From Liolophura sinensis (lineage: Eukaryota > Mollusca > Polyplacophora > Chitonida > Chitonidae): DNA of 64,000 nucleotides. Location of the stretch: NCBI RefSeq assembly GCF_032854445.1, contig NC_088302.1, positions 558,001 through 622,000 of the forward strand, written 5' to 3'. Shown piece after piece: positions 1 through 14,001 of this stretch. The position numbers and the translations under genes are program-made. Positions within the stretch are counted from its first letter, which is position 1. Every line of letters starts with the position of its first letter. Under the pieces are notes generated by a model. That model was not told where the DNA came from. It searched no databases and saw only the letters and a list, made by a program, of their open reading frames with translations.

Positions 1-1772
1 AAATCTAACCATGACAAACCATATTTCCAGATCGCCTTCCAACTGTAGTAATACATGATAATTATAATCCCTACTTGCCTAGTGCATATACACATACATC
101 TGTATCTAGACAAACAGCCTGTGGTGAAAACCCTGGTGGAGCACGATACAACTACAACATGTAGGATTAAAAATATGCTAAAGTGTTATAACTATGTAAT
201 ACATAGTAGGTCAATTTGTCATCTCTCTTATTTTTGTTTGAAACTGACAGAAAATAATAGAAAGAATACATACCTTTCATAAAATATGAAGCCAAAGATA
301 AGTCAGTGATAATGAAGTTCACAGATCAAGTTTTGCCTTAGAAGCACAGGAGATATAAATAGGCTGCTGTCTTGCATACCTTATATTTGACAGACACTTT
401 AAGGCTTCTTTTGAAACGATAATAACTTCATCATAAATCAATGCCACATACAAATCGAGTTCACGATTTGAAGAAACCTGGAATAATGATGCTGGATCTC
501 CTGCTGGCTTGCATTTTTGCCTGGCAAACTAACACACGCAAGGACAAAATTCAAAGTACATTTGTTTTTATATTTAGATGATTTTAATGCCCCATTTTTC
601 TTTTATTTATCCTTTTATTCTCTTCACTTATGACTTAGAATGAATAGAACTATCTTGGGATTTATTTAAAATAAATACAAACCATTGTAAATGGTGACAC
701 CTGCCATGTTACAAAATCCCTTTGTGAAAATAGCAGTTCTGAAAAGTATTTTTTATATTCAAAAGTGAAAAGCATTCAACTGGTGCATGTGATGCCTTTA
801 AGTGTTAAACTAGACCACTGAAACAGAAAACAAGTGGGTCCCATACATACTAGACAATCAAAACAAACATAAATAGACATAAGTATGAAATACTATTCTA
901 GCATATTTGCACTCACATGTATGTACACCATGTCAACTCCGAAAGCTCTTACATTCAAGCTCAAAACTATTTCCTGTTTCAATCAATAAACCACTTAATT
1001 CCTCTCTCTTGTGGTGTACAGGGTAACAATGGCTTAAATGCAAATGACTTGTACAAAGTTGGATATGTAACCCATTTCTACAACTGGTTCCAAATGAGTG
1101 CCCATTCCATTAGGAGGAAGACCTCTACCACTGCCAAGGTGAATGCTTACAGCTGTGGCTCAATTCATCACATTTCCCCTATATTTAGCTTGTAAACCAT
1201 GTCAACAGTGTGAGTATAGGGTGTAGCAGGCTTCACATGTGTATTCCACTAGCTCCTCACCCCTAACCCACACCACAATGGCCCTTAAACTATAATCTGG
1301 CTGCTCTGAAAACAGCTTGTGTGTGGCAGAGGCAGACAACAAGAGTTTAAGGGGAAAACATCTGCAGTTAGGAGTCTCCTCAATGAACCATGACCAGACA
1401 GGAAGCCAAAGCTACAAGCTGGCCAATAAATGTTACAGCACTCTACCAGCGGTATCTGTTTGATGTAACTGAATAAAGCCAGGGGTTTTTGTTAGGAGAA
1501 GACAATTAGGATAGAGGCTCCTTAACAGAAGCTGACTGCCTTAGTGGCCACTGATATGATCCTCCATTCAAGGGTGTGCAGACAGGAGACGACTACCACC
1601 ATGACAGATTCAATGAGATTTACACCTTATGCACTATACCCTTTGTCTCATTCTAACTGAATGTCTGGTTGTAGTCACATGTCTGTACATTGAGTAAGCC
1701 GAGAGGTGCAGTAATACAAAACACATTCAAACCATACTCTGTACTGTTGATCAATGATTACTTTACTAACAT

Positions 1773-1875
1773 GTATTTGATTGACGTTTTATGCCATACT
1801 CAACAATATTTCACGGCAGCATTACGTTGGGACGTGGAAACCCACGATCATCCGCAGCTTGCTGCTGGACTCTTT
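1773..1875 (-). repeat. SINE relic (3' part, minus strand)
   Basis: The plus strand shows the reverse complement of the common SINE tail: a run like TATTTGATTGACGTTTTATG, then ACTCAACAATATTTCA, then a diverged core including CATCCGCAGCTTGCTG. The order and wording match the better preserved SINEs at 26,122 and 54,741. The copy is truncated and internally deleted. Confidence 0.6.
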
Positions 1876-3714
1876 TCACAGGATGTTAAAGTAAGATACA
1901 TATTTGTTAACGTACATGTATCCGTACTGTTAATGATATATACCACACTTTAAACAACCTTCACTGCCATAAAAACACAGACAAAATACTTATTAATATA
2001 ATGGCAGTGGGGCAGAGAGCACCTTTTGTTGCTCTGTTGTTATGCGCTCTCTTTGCTTAATCATATACACTACTAGATGTGTCAAGGAGGGTCACAGGAG
2101 GGAATCTGGACATCTTTGATCTAAGGCCACATAAAGCACTGGTCTATCAGCTTAACCATCAACTATGTCATCATAAACATATGTATATGTACAATGTACT
2201 TCTTCACCAAAAGACTGACCCTGCCCAAGTTGTGTATAAATATGCATGGGTTATCACCACTCAGGAATGTCATTCCGCAAGCCTACTATCCACAGTCACA
2301 AAAAAACCCTAATTAAAAACCTAAGAAGATTTGTGGTCCATAAAGGCAAACTCAAGGCTAAACTAATTCAAAGTGAAGTCAAATATTATAATCAGGTTTG
2401 TTTTCTTTGTTGATGACGCCAGCTGTAAAAATTGCCCCTGGGCATGTTGAACTAATAGCCTGAAGTATCTTCAACAATGGGAAGTAAGCTGTACAAGAAA
2501 ACAAAGAGATGTTAACGAATTAAACCCTATCAGCAAAGCATGGAGAAAACTACAGGCACTGTCCCCTTACAGGTGTTACCCTAAAATGTCCATTTTGATA
2601 TTATAAATGACCTAAAACTTCCCCCAAACAAATGCATTTTAATGCAAATAAATGTGACAAAATAAAAATTAATGATCAAACTAACATTGTCCCATTAGGA
2701 TATCATCCTCCATTTACTAGCCTAAACACAAGGGTTTAGCCAGCCATATGTCTCCAGGTCCGTGCAACGGGCAAACCCCGACCCTTCAATCAACGTGACC
2801 TAGTCATCCAACCAGAGCTGGTGTTAGCTGGACAAGGAATTGTCTCCCTTTGCTAAAGTACGAAATGCGGCGAAATTGTCTTAAAATTCATTCCCTGGAT
2901 AAAAGATTATTTCCGTAAACTTTTGGCATATTAAAATATATATTAAATCTACAGAAAGATTTGACACTTTTGGAATTTCCCATCATTAGTACATTCAAGA
3001 CTTGATCCACGCACACCGTACACGTATAGGAAATATCGAACCACGTGGAGTCTGCCTAAGTATATAAGTGCTGAAATTGGAAGATTTTAAAACATGGCTC
3101 TGAGAAATCTGTCTTTCTTCAACAAAGCTTCAACTCGTGCTAGTGTACACTCAGACATCGAAGAGGATTCTAATTTGGAGACTGATGTTGACTGGTGCTG
3201 ACAGCGATGGCTTCATCTGACATGTTGGAAGTGGTCTGCTGAGTCAGTGTAGGGAAAAGCCCAAAGTGAGGGAAAAAAGGCATAACCAAACAATTACATT
3301 TTCTGCAGGCTGGACAAAAACGTTCGCGAGGCTAAGATACTGTCAGGCTATCTTATCAGGCTTCGTGATCATGCTAAAAAAATACATGTACATGTACCAA
3401 GCCAATGATGCAGAGGCCAAGAAGGCTTTAATGACATTCGCCTGTTGTGCAAAGACAACTTTCATACTACATATATCTGTAATAAATAACCCTAGTCACA
3501 TGAACATGTAAAATTTTCAGAGGAAATAAGAAAAATGATAACAACATGAAGAACAGTGGTCTGACTAAGTTTTGTCCTCTATAAACCTTTGAACGCCTCT
3601 AGATTGCATCTCCAGTGATCTAGGGTCCTGGACCTAGGGAACCCAGCCTATTGGTCCTGGGTCACTCAAGTGAGACACCAAAACCTAACACCCTGGCTAA
3701 ACCCCTGCGTAAAC

Positions 3715-4310
3715 ACCATCCTACATGTACATGTACCTTGTCTGTACAAACAGTACCATAAACAGTACCATAAACAGTACCCTAAACACCATTCTGGAGG
3801 TACCTTCTGTATGTACAAAAAATATCTTAAACACCATTCTGGAGGTAACTTCTGTATGTACAAAAAATATCCTAAACACCATCCTACATGTACCTTCTGC
3901 ATGTACAAACAGTACCCTAAACACCATTCTACATGTAACTTCTGTATGTACAAACATTACCTAAACACCAGTCTGATGTACCTTCTGCATGTACAAACAG
4001 TAACCGTAACACCAATCTGATGTACCCTCTGCTTGTACATCGTCGTCATATGACTGAAAAATTGTTGAGTACGACGTTAAACCCCAAGCACTCACTCTGC
4101 TTGTACAAACAGTAACCTAAACACCAGTCCTGATGTACCTTCTGCATGTACAAACAGTAACCTAAACAGCAGTCTGATGTACCTTCTGCGTGTACAAACA
4201 GTAACCTAAACAGCAGTCTGATGTACCTTCTGCATGTACAAACAGTAACCTAAACACCAGTCTGATGTACCTTCTGCGTGTACAAACAGTAACCTAAACA
4301 CCAGTCTGAC
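3715..4310. repeat. Minisatellite, 44-45 bp unit
   Basis: About 13 units carry TAAACACCAGTCTGATGTAC or TAAACACCATTCTACATGTA plus a GTACAAACAGTA segment. Units are 45 bp in the first half and 44 bp in the second. A SINE tail fragment interrupts the array at 4,037-4,092. The long overlapping open frames on both strands here follow from the 45-bp period and are not genes. Confidence 0.9.
4037..4092 (+). repeat. SINE tail fragment inside the minisatellite
   Basis: The segment contains TTGTTGAGTACGACGTTAAA followed by CCCCAAGCACTCACTC, a variant of the tail seen in the other SINEs of the window. It is flanked on both sides by the array phrase CTCTGCTTGTAC, as expected for insertion into, or mobilisation with, the array. 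Confidence 0.6.
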
Positions 4311-4356
4311 AGTAATACAACTCTCAGAATTTGGGAGAATGGGCAAATGCAGTAAA

Positions 4357-4630
4357 GGTACAACATGTACATACAACAAATGTGTAGAAGTGTAGCATTT
4401 ACAAACAACAAATGTGCAAAGTGTAGCATTTAAAAACAACAAATGTGTGAAGTGTAGCATGTACATGTACATACACTAAATGAGTAAAGTGTTTCAAGTA
4501 GATACAGTAAATGTGTACAGTGTAATGTACATACAACTAATGTGTAGAAATGTAGCATATACGTACAACAAATGTGTAAAGTGTAGCATATACCTACAAG
4601 GAATGTGTAAAGTGCAGCATGTACAAAAAG
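4357..4630. repeat. Minisatellite, about 31 bp unit
   Basis: Roughly nine degenerate units carry the core AAATGTGTAAAGTGTAGCAT, often followed by GTACATACAAC. The array lies directly after the 44-45 bp array but its unit is unrelated. Confidence 0.85.
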
Positions 4631-6362
4631 CAAGAGATGACCTTGTAACTAACTGGGTCAAAAATACTACATTAGCCAATCACCAAAGCAGTAGTCTTTG
4701 GATACATGTACATGGTCTTGCTTACAAGGCCAAAATTAAAATATTGTTTGTTTGATGTTACAAGCCCTTTATAACAAAAGAGGGTCGGTAGGTCAGGTTT
4801 TTTTTTCTTTTCGCAGAAGGGAAGAACAATCGTAGAATCCTGTTTAAATGATTGATCACAATTAAACTTCCTCAACACTGATCAGAACACAGCACTGAAT
4901 TCTACCACCAGGGGGGCTGAGCATGTGATACTTTTGTGAAGGGGAACCTCATCACCTAGTAAAATAAAATCTTTACTGAGGAATCTGCTTCCATTTTCCT
5001 AAATTTCCTAATTTTAAATAAACTTTGTGAGATTTAGGGGATTCTTCCTTCGTGTGAAGGATCAAATATTTATTGTCTTCAAATTATCATTCAATGTCCA
5101 TGTTAGTCTAAAAATATGAAGAGTGTAAGCACCCAAGTGAGGTTCAGCTCAGATCACTAGCTTTCATCTAATTTACAGTCCAAAACATTTATACATGAGG
5201 AAGAGGAGGGCCAAAATCATGTTGTGTAGCAAGAAGATTAAAGGATGGAACATATCAGCTTTGTCTTTGTATGTGAGTATCCATTTACAAATGTTTTTTC
5301 TGGTGTAAATTGCCATTGTTTCCATTTCACAAAAACCTATCAGTAAACAGATACAGTTTCCATCCACCAAAGTTTTCTCAGCATCTGGTGGTTGTGAACT
5401 CAATGACAGTTCAGCAAATTATACCAATATATCCCCAGCTACATGCTCCCAAGGATAAGGTTTTGACAGGGAGAAAAGGTACCCATGCACCTGACTAACC
5501 TTTTCTTAAATTTTGGGACCTCCTGCACAGTATCTTTCCATGCCAACAGAAGGGGCTCTGATACATGTGAAATGGGAGCAACAAAATGCTGAATGCCAAC
5601 ATACATGTAAATGGGGTTAGACTGGGGATTCTTTGATAACATAGGTTTAAAACGAAAATCTGTTTGGATCATGCTTCAGCAGATATTATGGTGTAAGGTC
5701 TCAATTTGTCACTGGATTATACCAGCCCATGACTGAATTAATTTAATTCACCAAAAATAAAGCAGGGATTTACGTAGGCTCCTATGTGGGCTACCGGTAG
5801 AACCTCAGCGGTAGCGAGCGACTTGTCACTGGAGATATCCAGGCCCGTATCCAAGTTTGTTAGTATTTGTAAGCATTTCACACCGGTTATAACCAGAACC
5901 ACGCAATTCAATTTCGTGAGATTATGCGTGTTTTAAAGGTATAGCGTGGCGAATACACTTCGATCACGGGGAATTCTATAACTTGCCGTGGAAAGACGCT
6001 TACAGCTTCGATGTTTACAAGATTTCCTTGAACATGATTATCTCACAAAATTATTAATTAATTTGAAATCTCAACTCCCTGTGGAAACACAAGGACACTG
6101 TTCATCAGTTCAATAAAGTATACATCCCCCCAAATATATGGCAACACAATTTTATGGGTATCCAAATGGGTGAAAACACTTTACAGGTATTTCGATCTAT
6201 ACCCGTTAAAGCTATATAAGGCCGGCTTAGTGGAAAAAGGAAATTGTTAGCCAAAAAATCATCTGAGAACTTTTAATATTGGGTAAGGTCTAGTTCAGAG
6301 CCGAGAAGTTATCAATTGTAAAATCTGTATTCAGAACACAGCCTTGACGTTCAGGTGGTACC

Positions 6363-6363
<1 letters not shown>

Positions 6364-6409
<46 letters not shown>
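6364..6409 (+). repeat. Poly(A) tract
   Basis: An uninterrupted run of about 46 A residues. No SINE body is visible immediately upstream, so it is either a simple homopolymer or the tail of an unrecognised retroposon. Confidence 0.9.
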
Positions 6410-6410
<1 letters not shown>

Positions 6411-9400
6411 CACTTCATACTTCTATTTCTCTTAATTAGCTTTCAAAATAACATCGTTGTTCACATTTCCATGCTGAGCTGTTCTACCGAGTGGAATACT
6501 TAAATAACGTGATATATTTTTACATGATGTCAGATTTGTACTGGCGTACCAATTTAGGTCAATCGGGTAGAGGTTCAAAGGAGATCTTATTTTCGAATTT
6601 GACTGAGATTTTCTGCGGAAATATCGAATAGAGAGCAGTGCCAATGATTGCAAAAGGTGCATAAATGTCTTAGCTTGCAGACAGACCATGTATTAAGCGG
6701 ACTTGGAAATTAAGTATTGCATATGCAGTGAGATTTGCTGATGGGGTAGCTGAATACAGATACTATGTCATCATTGGGTGCACACATCATCCGGCCTGAG
6801 GATCATAGCCATCTCTGCGTATCAGTAAATATAGCTATCCTTTGTTCGGATTTTCGGAAATTGTATATCTCGCAAGAACGCCTGAAACCTGTAAAAACAG
6901 AGCGACATTTCAAATGATCGTTGAAGAAAAAAATATTAAATGAAACAAAATAAAATAATTTGGCATTTGTAAAAACGCGCAAAAAGAATTTCGGTAGGGG
7001 CCTTTTAGAAGGGTTGGTCACATAACATTAAAAATATTATACTTTAATTCTGGCCCAAACAGTTGTATGTACACACACACATTGATTACAAGTCTGCACT
7101 ATTTCTAATGCAGCCTACATGTACATGTCAACACATGTAAACTGTAGATGTGACATGAAAATGACTGCTCAACAGTCTGTACATCACTCAGAGAGAGCAC
7201 ACATATATACTGTACATGTCAAAAGTGAGTGTGTCAGAGTTCATATGTGGTATCAGCAATTAGAAGGATGAACACACAGCCTCGGGCAAACTCAATAGAC
7301 TCCAACATACAACAACACATAACACAGTGTTTTAACACAGATATCCAGTGTTTACAAGTGTAATACTTGCAGCTTTCTTCACAACTTGGCCAACAACGCT
7401 AGTGGTTTTTAATGACGTGTGTATGGTACCTGGAGGTTTGACCTTGCACTTCTGTCCGACATCCTGTCACATGAACTCCACGTCTTTCGTATTGCTCAGG
7501 TAATGCTGAACTTTGCAGGGACTGTTTGTCAACAAAGCCCTACTTGTGTATTTCATGCACATTTGTCTACATGCCTGTCTACATGTAAGTGTGTTACAAA
7601 GTTTGATGGCCTTAAAACCAGACGAGTTTACTTACTAGTTATTACATTTGTGTTTATTTATTTCTTTATGTCATTGATCTTCAATTATGGTATATGTCAT
7701 TGTATACTGAAGAATTTTCCCTACCACTTCTTCAACAATGGTAATGTGTATTGGTAGACGAAGCTGGAATGCTCAAACACGCCCGGTTTTCTAGGGTTTA
7801 TGTTCCGTGTCCATGTACTAGCTCAGCACAGACATGACTACCACAATGCTTGTAGTAGAGGATTTCTTGACTCCTGTACATCCTCACTTCCATATATATC
7901 TGCAGATCTACACTAATTCCTCAACTTTTAACTTTTAGTGCAATGTATGCACCTTTTTAATTTGATGTTTGAGACATTGGTTGATTTGGCCAATTTCCAG
8001 GCTTCACTAGAAGTATTTTATCAGTCAATATAGAATAATGCTCTCAGAATATGCTTCAATAAACATGAAAAGGCAAAGTAAGAATCAGTGGCTTGGCCAG
8101 GACTAAGAAAGTGCCAGTCCACTATCCCCGCCCACTCAGGCCGGGGTACACAGAAGCTCTGGTTCTCAGAGGGCTGGAAGTGCATTCTAAGCATTTTTTG
8201 GATCTAATTTTAAAATAATTCAACCGCTTCAAATGCTGTTATTCCCTTGCTTAATAAATAACTGTGTCTCAACATCCAGATGTATCATCAGGAGATGATA
8301 TGCTCCTCCAGAATTATTTTGGCTTCAGTTAAGACAACATACTGTGTGACCACACCCCTCCTTCATTATTACGCGCTTGTTGTGGGACAAATCCAGCGAC
8401 CGTGTTATAAGTGAAGTGCATTGTAATCTACGTGGTATGTACCAGTAGGCCGGTAGGCCCTACGAGCTATCACAATGGGAAAAGACAGTTGGTGGTGGTA
8501 ATCAAGGTTCTTGTGTTTTGTAACAAATGGAACTGTTTATAACAAATGAATTTCTCTTGTGTCTGTATTGTTTTTGTTTTATTTTTTATTATTTGTAGTT
8601 CTGTTAAATAAATGTTCTGCTACGTACAGAAGCCTAGCGATCCCTGACTTCACCACTTTCTCCACAGTCTGTCCTTGTTCCATCTGCTCCAATTATAGGA
8701 TAACCAAACTATAATTCTCAGTTTAGATCACTTGTTATGATGTTTGTTATGACCTCAGAAGTTACTCTGCTTACAGGTCGAAATTAGGTTAAAGCTTTGC
8801 TGAACTTACAAAATTTCAAGATGGTGGACAACTCACATGTTTATAGCATGACAAGTACAAAGTCCCTAACATAATTAATAAATTGAAAATATTACTCCTG
8901 TTCTTTACACAAACTAGAATATTTTACAATACATTTACGATTAAAAAAGAGGAAAATAGAATCTTCAGTTAATTCTTTGTGAAAAAGGTTGTATTTTTTT
9001 CTGATTTACTACCTGCCCATTATGCTTGTGGCGGGCAGCCGATCTATTAGCTACATTCCTACAGCAATGCCCAGTTCCGCTCATATAGAATTCCTCGCTG
9101 ATAAATTCACTAAAAAAAACGGCTCGCACCCTACCTTATTCTTGCTATTCTACAATTCCCTAAAATGCCCGAAATGTAATATGTTAAAGCAAGCATTGGT
9201 AAACCATCTTTCAACAGTAATCCTGCCGTTTAAACTTTCAAATCGGACAACTCAAATCAACTTCTGCCAACTTTAAATCAACTTTAAAATGCTATGCATA
9301 CAGTTTTATTTTAAATAAGACGCAAGCATTTAAGAACTTCTGCTAAGAGGAAAATTCTTTGTGATTGTTTTGACGCCCATCTTTCTGCCGTCTCCAGAAT

Positions 9401-10615
9401 GTTTTCCTGTATCCTTGCGGGAATAATCCGTCCAAAAAACGAGTGGACAGGTCACTGACTAAGCCCATGGTAAGATTTGAAGAATTACAGTAAATCTTTC
9501 CAAAACATCACTTTTAAACTACATGTAATGGTATGTGCCCTGGGAAGTATTTGTGGGATATTCATTTTCATTCCAAACATAAAATGCTGCATGTACATGC
9601 AAATATATGTAGGTATAATATACTTCATCTCTCTAAATGAAGGTACATGTATAGGACCTTGCCACAAAAAATACTTACACCTATGCATGTGAGCTGAAGT
9701 GTATCAAATCTACATTTATGCATGTTGAAGTTCAAGTAATGTGCAACCTTTTTCAAGAGCATTTACTCATCAATGCCTGAAACATTCAACTTAGACAACC
9801 TTGGAAAGTGAGAGTTTAACCCGCAACTTGACTGAAATTGGGTAATTTGTTAACAAAACCTGATCTGAGAGGCTGGCAATGATTAGCTGATCAGTTGGCT
9901 GTCACAAGGTCATTGGAGGTGTTTGTCATTTGTCCCTCAAGTCCCCAGTGTCTTTGTAGAGCCTGGTTGGCCACAAGGGGACACCAGACCAATTCATCAG
10001 ACTTTAGTCTGACAGCTGTGATTATGGACACAGACAATCTCAAGCATTTATCCATGTCATTATCACTGGTGACCAACATCGGGTCAGGATGCCCACTGTG
10101 AATTCTAATGACAACCCAAGGCAGCCATCAAAAGACATGCCAATTAACCCAGATAAAAACACAACACCCAGTACAAAATGAAATCTCCTGGTAAGCAAAT
10201 TAAAGACCAAGCCTAAATACATTATAAGACATCAAAGGAAGGTGACAGTCAAAAACATCATGATACAGAGGGTTAACTCAAAAACTTCTTTTTCCTGCCC
10301 CAGGGTTCAGAGGGTGCCACAGCCATGACTACAATACCAATCCATGTTGTCTTTACTGTTCCCACATCCACTGAAAACTTACCCAGCAAGTACAGATCTA
10401 CACCTATGATCAAGTACTGAATTTGTGTTCTAAAACGAATAACTACTGGTGAACACAGGATAAGTATACAAGTTAAATTTGTTATGCAATTTATTCACAG
10501 CTTTATGTCACTCTTTTCTTCAGAATATAAAATGTTACATATTATCCATTTGAGTATTAGCCTAGTAAAATGTGTCATCAAGGTCATGATGAACGAAGAG
10601 AGCAAGTGAATCTTT

Positions 10616-10695
10616 GACCGAGGACACGATTGAACCTCCACCCTATGTGTCCCTGCGACTGAAAAATAAGCACCTCAACCACTTGGCCACAGCCC
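10616..10695 (-). repeat. tRNA-like sequence, possible SINE head
   Basis: Read on the minus strand, an A-box-like GTGGCCAAGTGGTTGAGG is followed about 45 bases later by a B-box-like GGTTCAATCG and a closing segment. This is the layout of a Ser/Leu-type tRNA promoter. The acceptor stem does not pair cleanly and no SINE core or tail follows convincingly, so it is called tRNA-derived rather than a functional tRNA gene. Confidence 0.5.
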
Positions 10696-13662
10696 ACTCC
10701 CAACTTAATAGATGTAGGCTTCTGTGTGATCTTCATAACATTAACACAGAACAAGCACATATTGAATTTAGGCTGACACACCATGTACATACACCTACAT
10801 GTTGTGGCTTATCAATGCAGGCGACATCCAATTTCTGCAGAAAATCCAGGTCACAATGACCCCACCATTGGTCTATTATGAGGCCTGCCAAGTTCCTAGT
10901 CATCACACACTCCCAAAAATCAGGTCATGCTGGTCTCTGCTGCTAGTGAGTCCAGCACTGAGCTCCTTACACCTACATGTACATGTATTAAATAACACCC
11001 TCCACAGCACAGCTTCTGACAGGCAACATCCTAAATACCTCGGCTTCCCTTAAATTGACAGAATAACTTTCACTTACGCAGGACAAAAGGGCTTTTCAAG
11101 GAAAGGACTAGACATTTGCAACTATTTCAACTGTACAAGATTACTGCGATCATATGTAAAATACATGTAGAATATCGGTATCCATTTCCATGGAAACAAC
11201 ATCATTCCTCATGAACTGAAATCTATCATGCAACTTAATCAACATAATCTTTACCATACACAAACACAGCTGCATGTATAGACATGTGAAGCTAGTCGAA
11301 CTGACCTCTTGCAGATACCTACATGTATAGATGTGTCAATCCTTCAGCATATTACAGTGAGGGTTTTTAAGAAATCTGACGAGAAGATGACAGAAGACTC
11401 TAAGCAAATATGTACTAGATACACGTACATGTAGTTGTACATTAAACTTCATGGTGCATAAATGGGTTGCACCCTGACAACATCCACAAAAGGTTATTTC
11501 ATATTTCAGCCTCAAGACTACTGCAATCACAATCATTATGAACATGTGTGCGTTAATAATGGGCATTGGTCTTATAAGTAAATAATGTAGGTTGCAATGA
11601 TTCTGTTAATTTAATAAAAAAATCATAAGAACATGTGGTGGAATATCTCAATATTTCACTGGCATTAATAAATATATCATTATCTGAATATCCATTAGTT
11701 TGGTCCAAGAAAAAACCTCTCATTTCAAACAAATTTGAAAGACTGACTAAAGCTTGCATATTAACTATGGAGAGAAATGTGGATAAGTTATAACATGTAA
11801 CGTACATGTGCCTGTATTAACAACATACATGTTCAGCTAAGTTCACCTTCATGTATCTTAGTTCCTTAACATGACCGCAAAACTACGTGTATATCTACCA
11901 AACAGCAAACTAATGAGGAACAGCAAAGAGTTCTACAAAACAGGAAATGCACCCACAGACATATCCAGATATTTTTTTGACACCATTTCTGACAAATATT
12001 TTCATTACCTACAAGTAGCATATCTACTTGTTTTTTGTCTTTGGTTGCCAAAGCACCTGATACACAAATTCTAAGCCGGCATCACTTTCTTCGACAATGT
12101 GCATTTCTCATACCTTGCCAGTCAAATACAGTCATTGCAAATTTTCAGACAATGCACATGTCCTACAAGAAGTTTCCTTCACAGCAGAAAAACATGCCAG
12201 TATTGTATGTTTAGATTTGTATAAAAACAATATCTGCATTGTGATTTAAAAAATCGAAGAATTTATGGGAGAAAATTCAAGCACATTCTATATTGCATTA
12301 GGGTATCTGGGAGGTGAACACAGGACAGCCTGGTAGAGTAGTAAACAATCATCCTTTGATATTCTGCTGCCTGCTGGTGTTCACTTATTTACGCGCACAA
12401 ACTTAGGTGCCCATACTGCCTAAAGACACAAAAAACACCCTGGATATGTCCATGGCATTAAATAACTTCTACATTAGCAAGAAATTCCACAATAGAGAAT
12501 AAATGTGGCAATGGGTCAAATGTGGAAGACAAATGGAGTACACTGAACAAATGCACCCTACTTCCTACAAGTATCTACATGGATTGTGAAATTATTGAAA
12601 GGGGGTTGAAAATGGACTCCAAAAAAAAAAAAATGATGCCAACTCAAAGTAACACCACTAAAACACACGATACCCCAATACTGGATAACAAGATAGATAA
12701 AAGATGAAAAACTGTTCAGTAATCTACATGGACAAGTAGAGAGAAATACTCAGAAGGACAACACATGTATGTAACATTAAAATGGACAATTCACTAAACT
12801 GACAAAGTAGGGCCTCTGACAAAAGTATGGGCATGCACACAGATTATCACCACAACACATACACTGTACATGTAATAACAACATACTTGCATGGCCTGGC
12901 CACACGCTGTACGTTTGAACATTACTGGATTCAGAAAATAGAACAATACATCTTTACATTTATGATTTTGTGTATCTCTGTATACTAAACTACTTAATAT
13001 GATTCATGAATAAAAAACCTTAAATAACACCTTAAATCTTAAAACCTTACATCTGTTGTTCACACTTGTTCTCATCTTTAATCTGATGTATGAAGAATGC
13101 GGCTATACCTCACCAGATAATTATGTACATTTCTACAGGAATGATACCATCATACACTATACCTTCATGCTTGCACAGACAATATGGTATTTACTTTTCT
13201 TTCCTATCAGACAAATCTGCATTTCAGCGGTCTCGTGAGTTCACACAGATATAAGAGAGACAACGTAGGGGTTCTCGCAAACTAACATAGGTAAAAGATG
13301 TGATTTGACGGTAGCTGCAAGACTGAATATACATCTGTCTGTTGACTCAATGCACCAATGAAACATACATGTACTCTAACATCACATCTATTAGCTGTGG
13401 CAGTTTGCAAAGGCACCCACTCTGTTTCGCCTACATCCGCGTGAACTCTCGCAACCCCAGAGATGACGAATGGGCTTCTTAAAGAGGAAATGCAAAAGCA
13501 AGCTTCAAAACGTTGTGTGAGATAAAACAATGTAGTTCCATTAGCTCATAATAAATACGACCACTTTTCAAAATGTTTTATGCATTCAATAAAATACAGC
13601 TTTCTATGTACTGTAAATATTATTGAAATTAAACAAAAGAAAAAATTTTAAAAAGCATATAC

Positions 13663-14001
13663 CTGCTTATCTTGTGCCTGTATCACGCTTGCTTTTGGTA
13701 AGTTTTCCTCGTAACTATCCTTTATTGTGTCACTGGTATCACTGGTAACCGACCTGTATTCTGCTTCAACAGAGTCTGTTTGTGTCAAATCACTACCAGG
13801 CTCAGCCTGGAGTGTCAGGCTTTTCCGAGTCGCAGAAATTTTCAAGGTAAGTCTTCCCTCCTTAAAATTTGATTCACGAATTGAGAACTCTTTATCCTGC
13901 TGGTCACTGTCACTATCTGATGCACTTGAATCGCTTGGACTCGTAGAATAGCTGTTATCATCATGTACATTAGCCGAGTAGCGGTTGTGTTCCTTGCTCA
14001 T
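13663..14001 (-). CDS. ASH1L: First coding exon of an ASH1-like histone methyltransferase (partial)
   Basis: The exon encodes 113 residues from the ATG at 14,001 to a donor at 13,662/13,661 (CAG then GTATAT), ending in phase 0. The protein start is acidic and Ser/Asp-rich. It contains FSIRESNFKEGRLTLKI, which I recognise as matching the conserved N-terminal motif of ASH1L (human form remembered as FSVKETNFSEGNLKLKI). ASH1L is a nuclear Trithorax-group enzyme that methylates histone H3 lysine 36. Its AWS-SET, bromo, PHD and BAH domains would lie in later exons outside the window, so the catalytic part is not seen. A possible acceptor at about 14,045 (TATCCAG on the minus strand) suggests a 5'UTR exon further upstream. 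The gene is head-to-head with DAP3, which strengthens the call because both lie at 1q22 in humans. The alternative is an unrelated acidic nuclear protein. Confidence 0.68.

Larger units (their letters stand above)
1..13662. other. Gene-poor stretch, probable ASH1L intron 1
   Basis: No exon with a recognisable product was found on either strand. Open frames here are short, scattered and of non-coding character. Because a first coding exon on the minus strand ends at 13,663 with a good donor, this stretch is most simply its first coding intron, running out of the window. It holds two minisatellites (3,715-4,630), a poly(A) tract and SINE relics, listed separately. No long minus-strand open frame matches the giant second coding exon that ASH1L genes usually have, so that exon must lie beyond base 1. 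Confidence 0.55.

Noticed and set aside
10616-10695. Functional tRNA gene on the minus strand
   Set aside because: A and B boxes are present, but the stems pair poorly; more likely a SINE head or tRNA relic.
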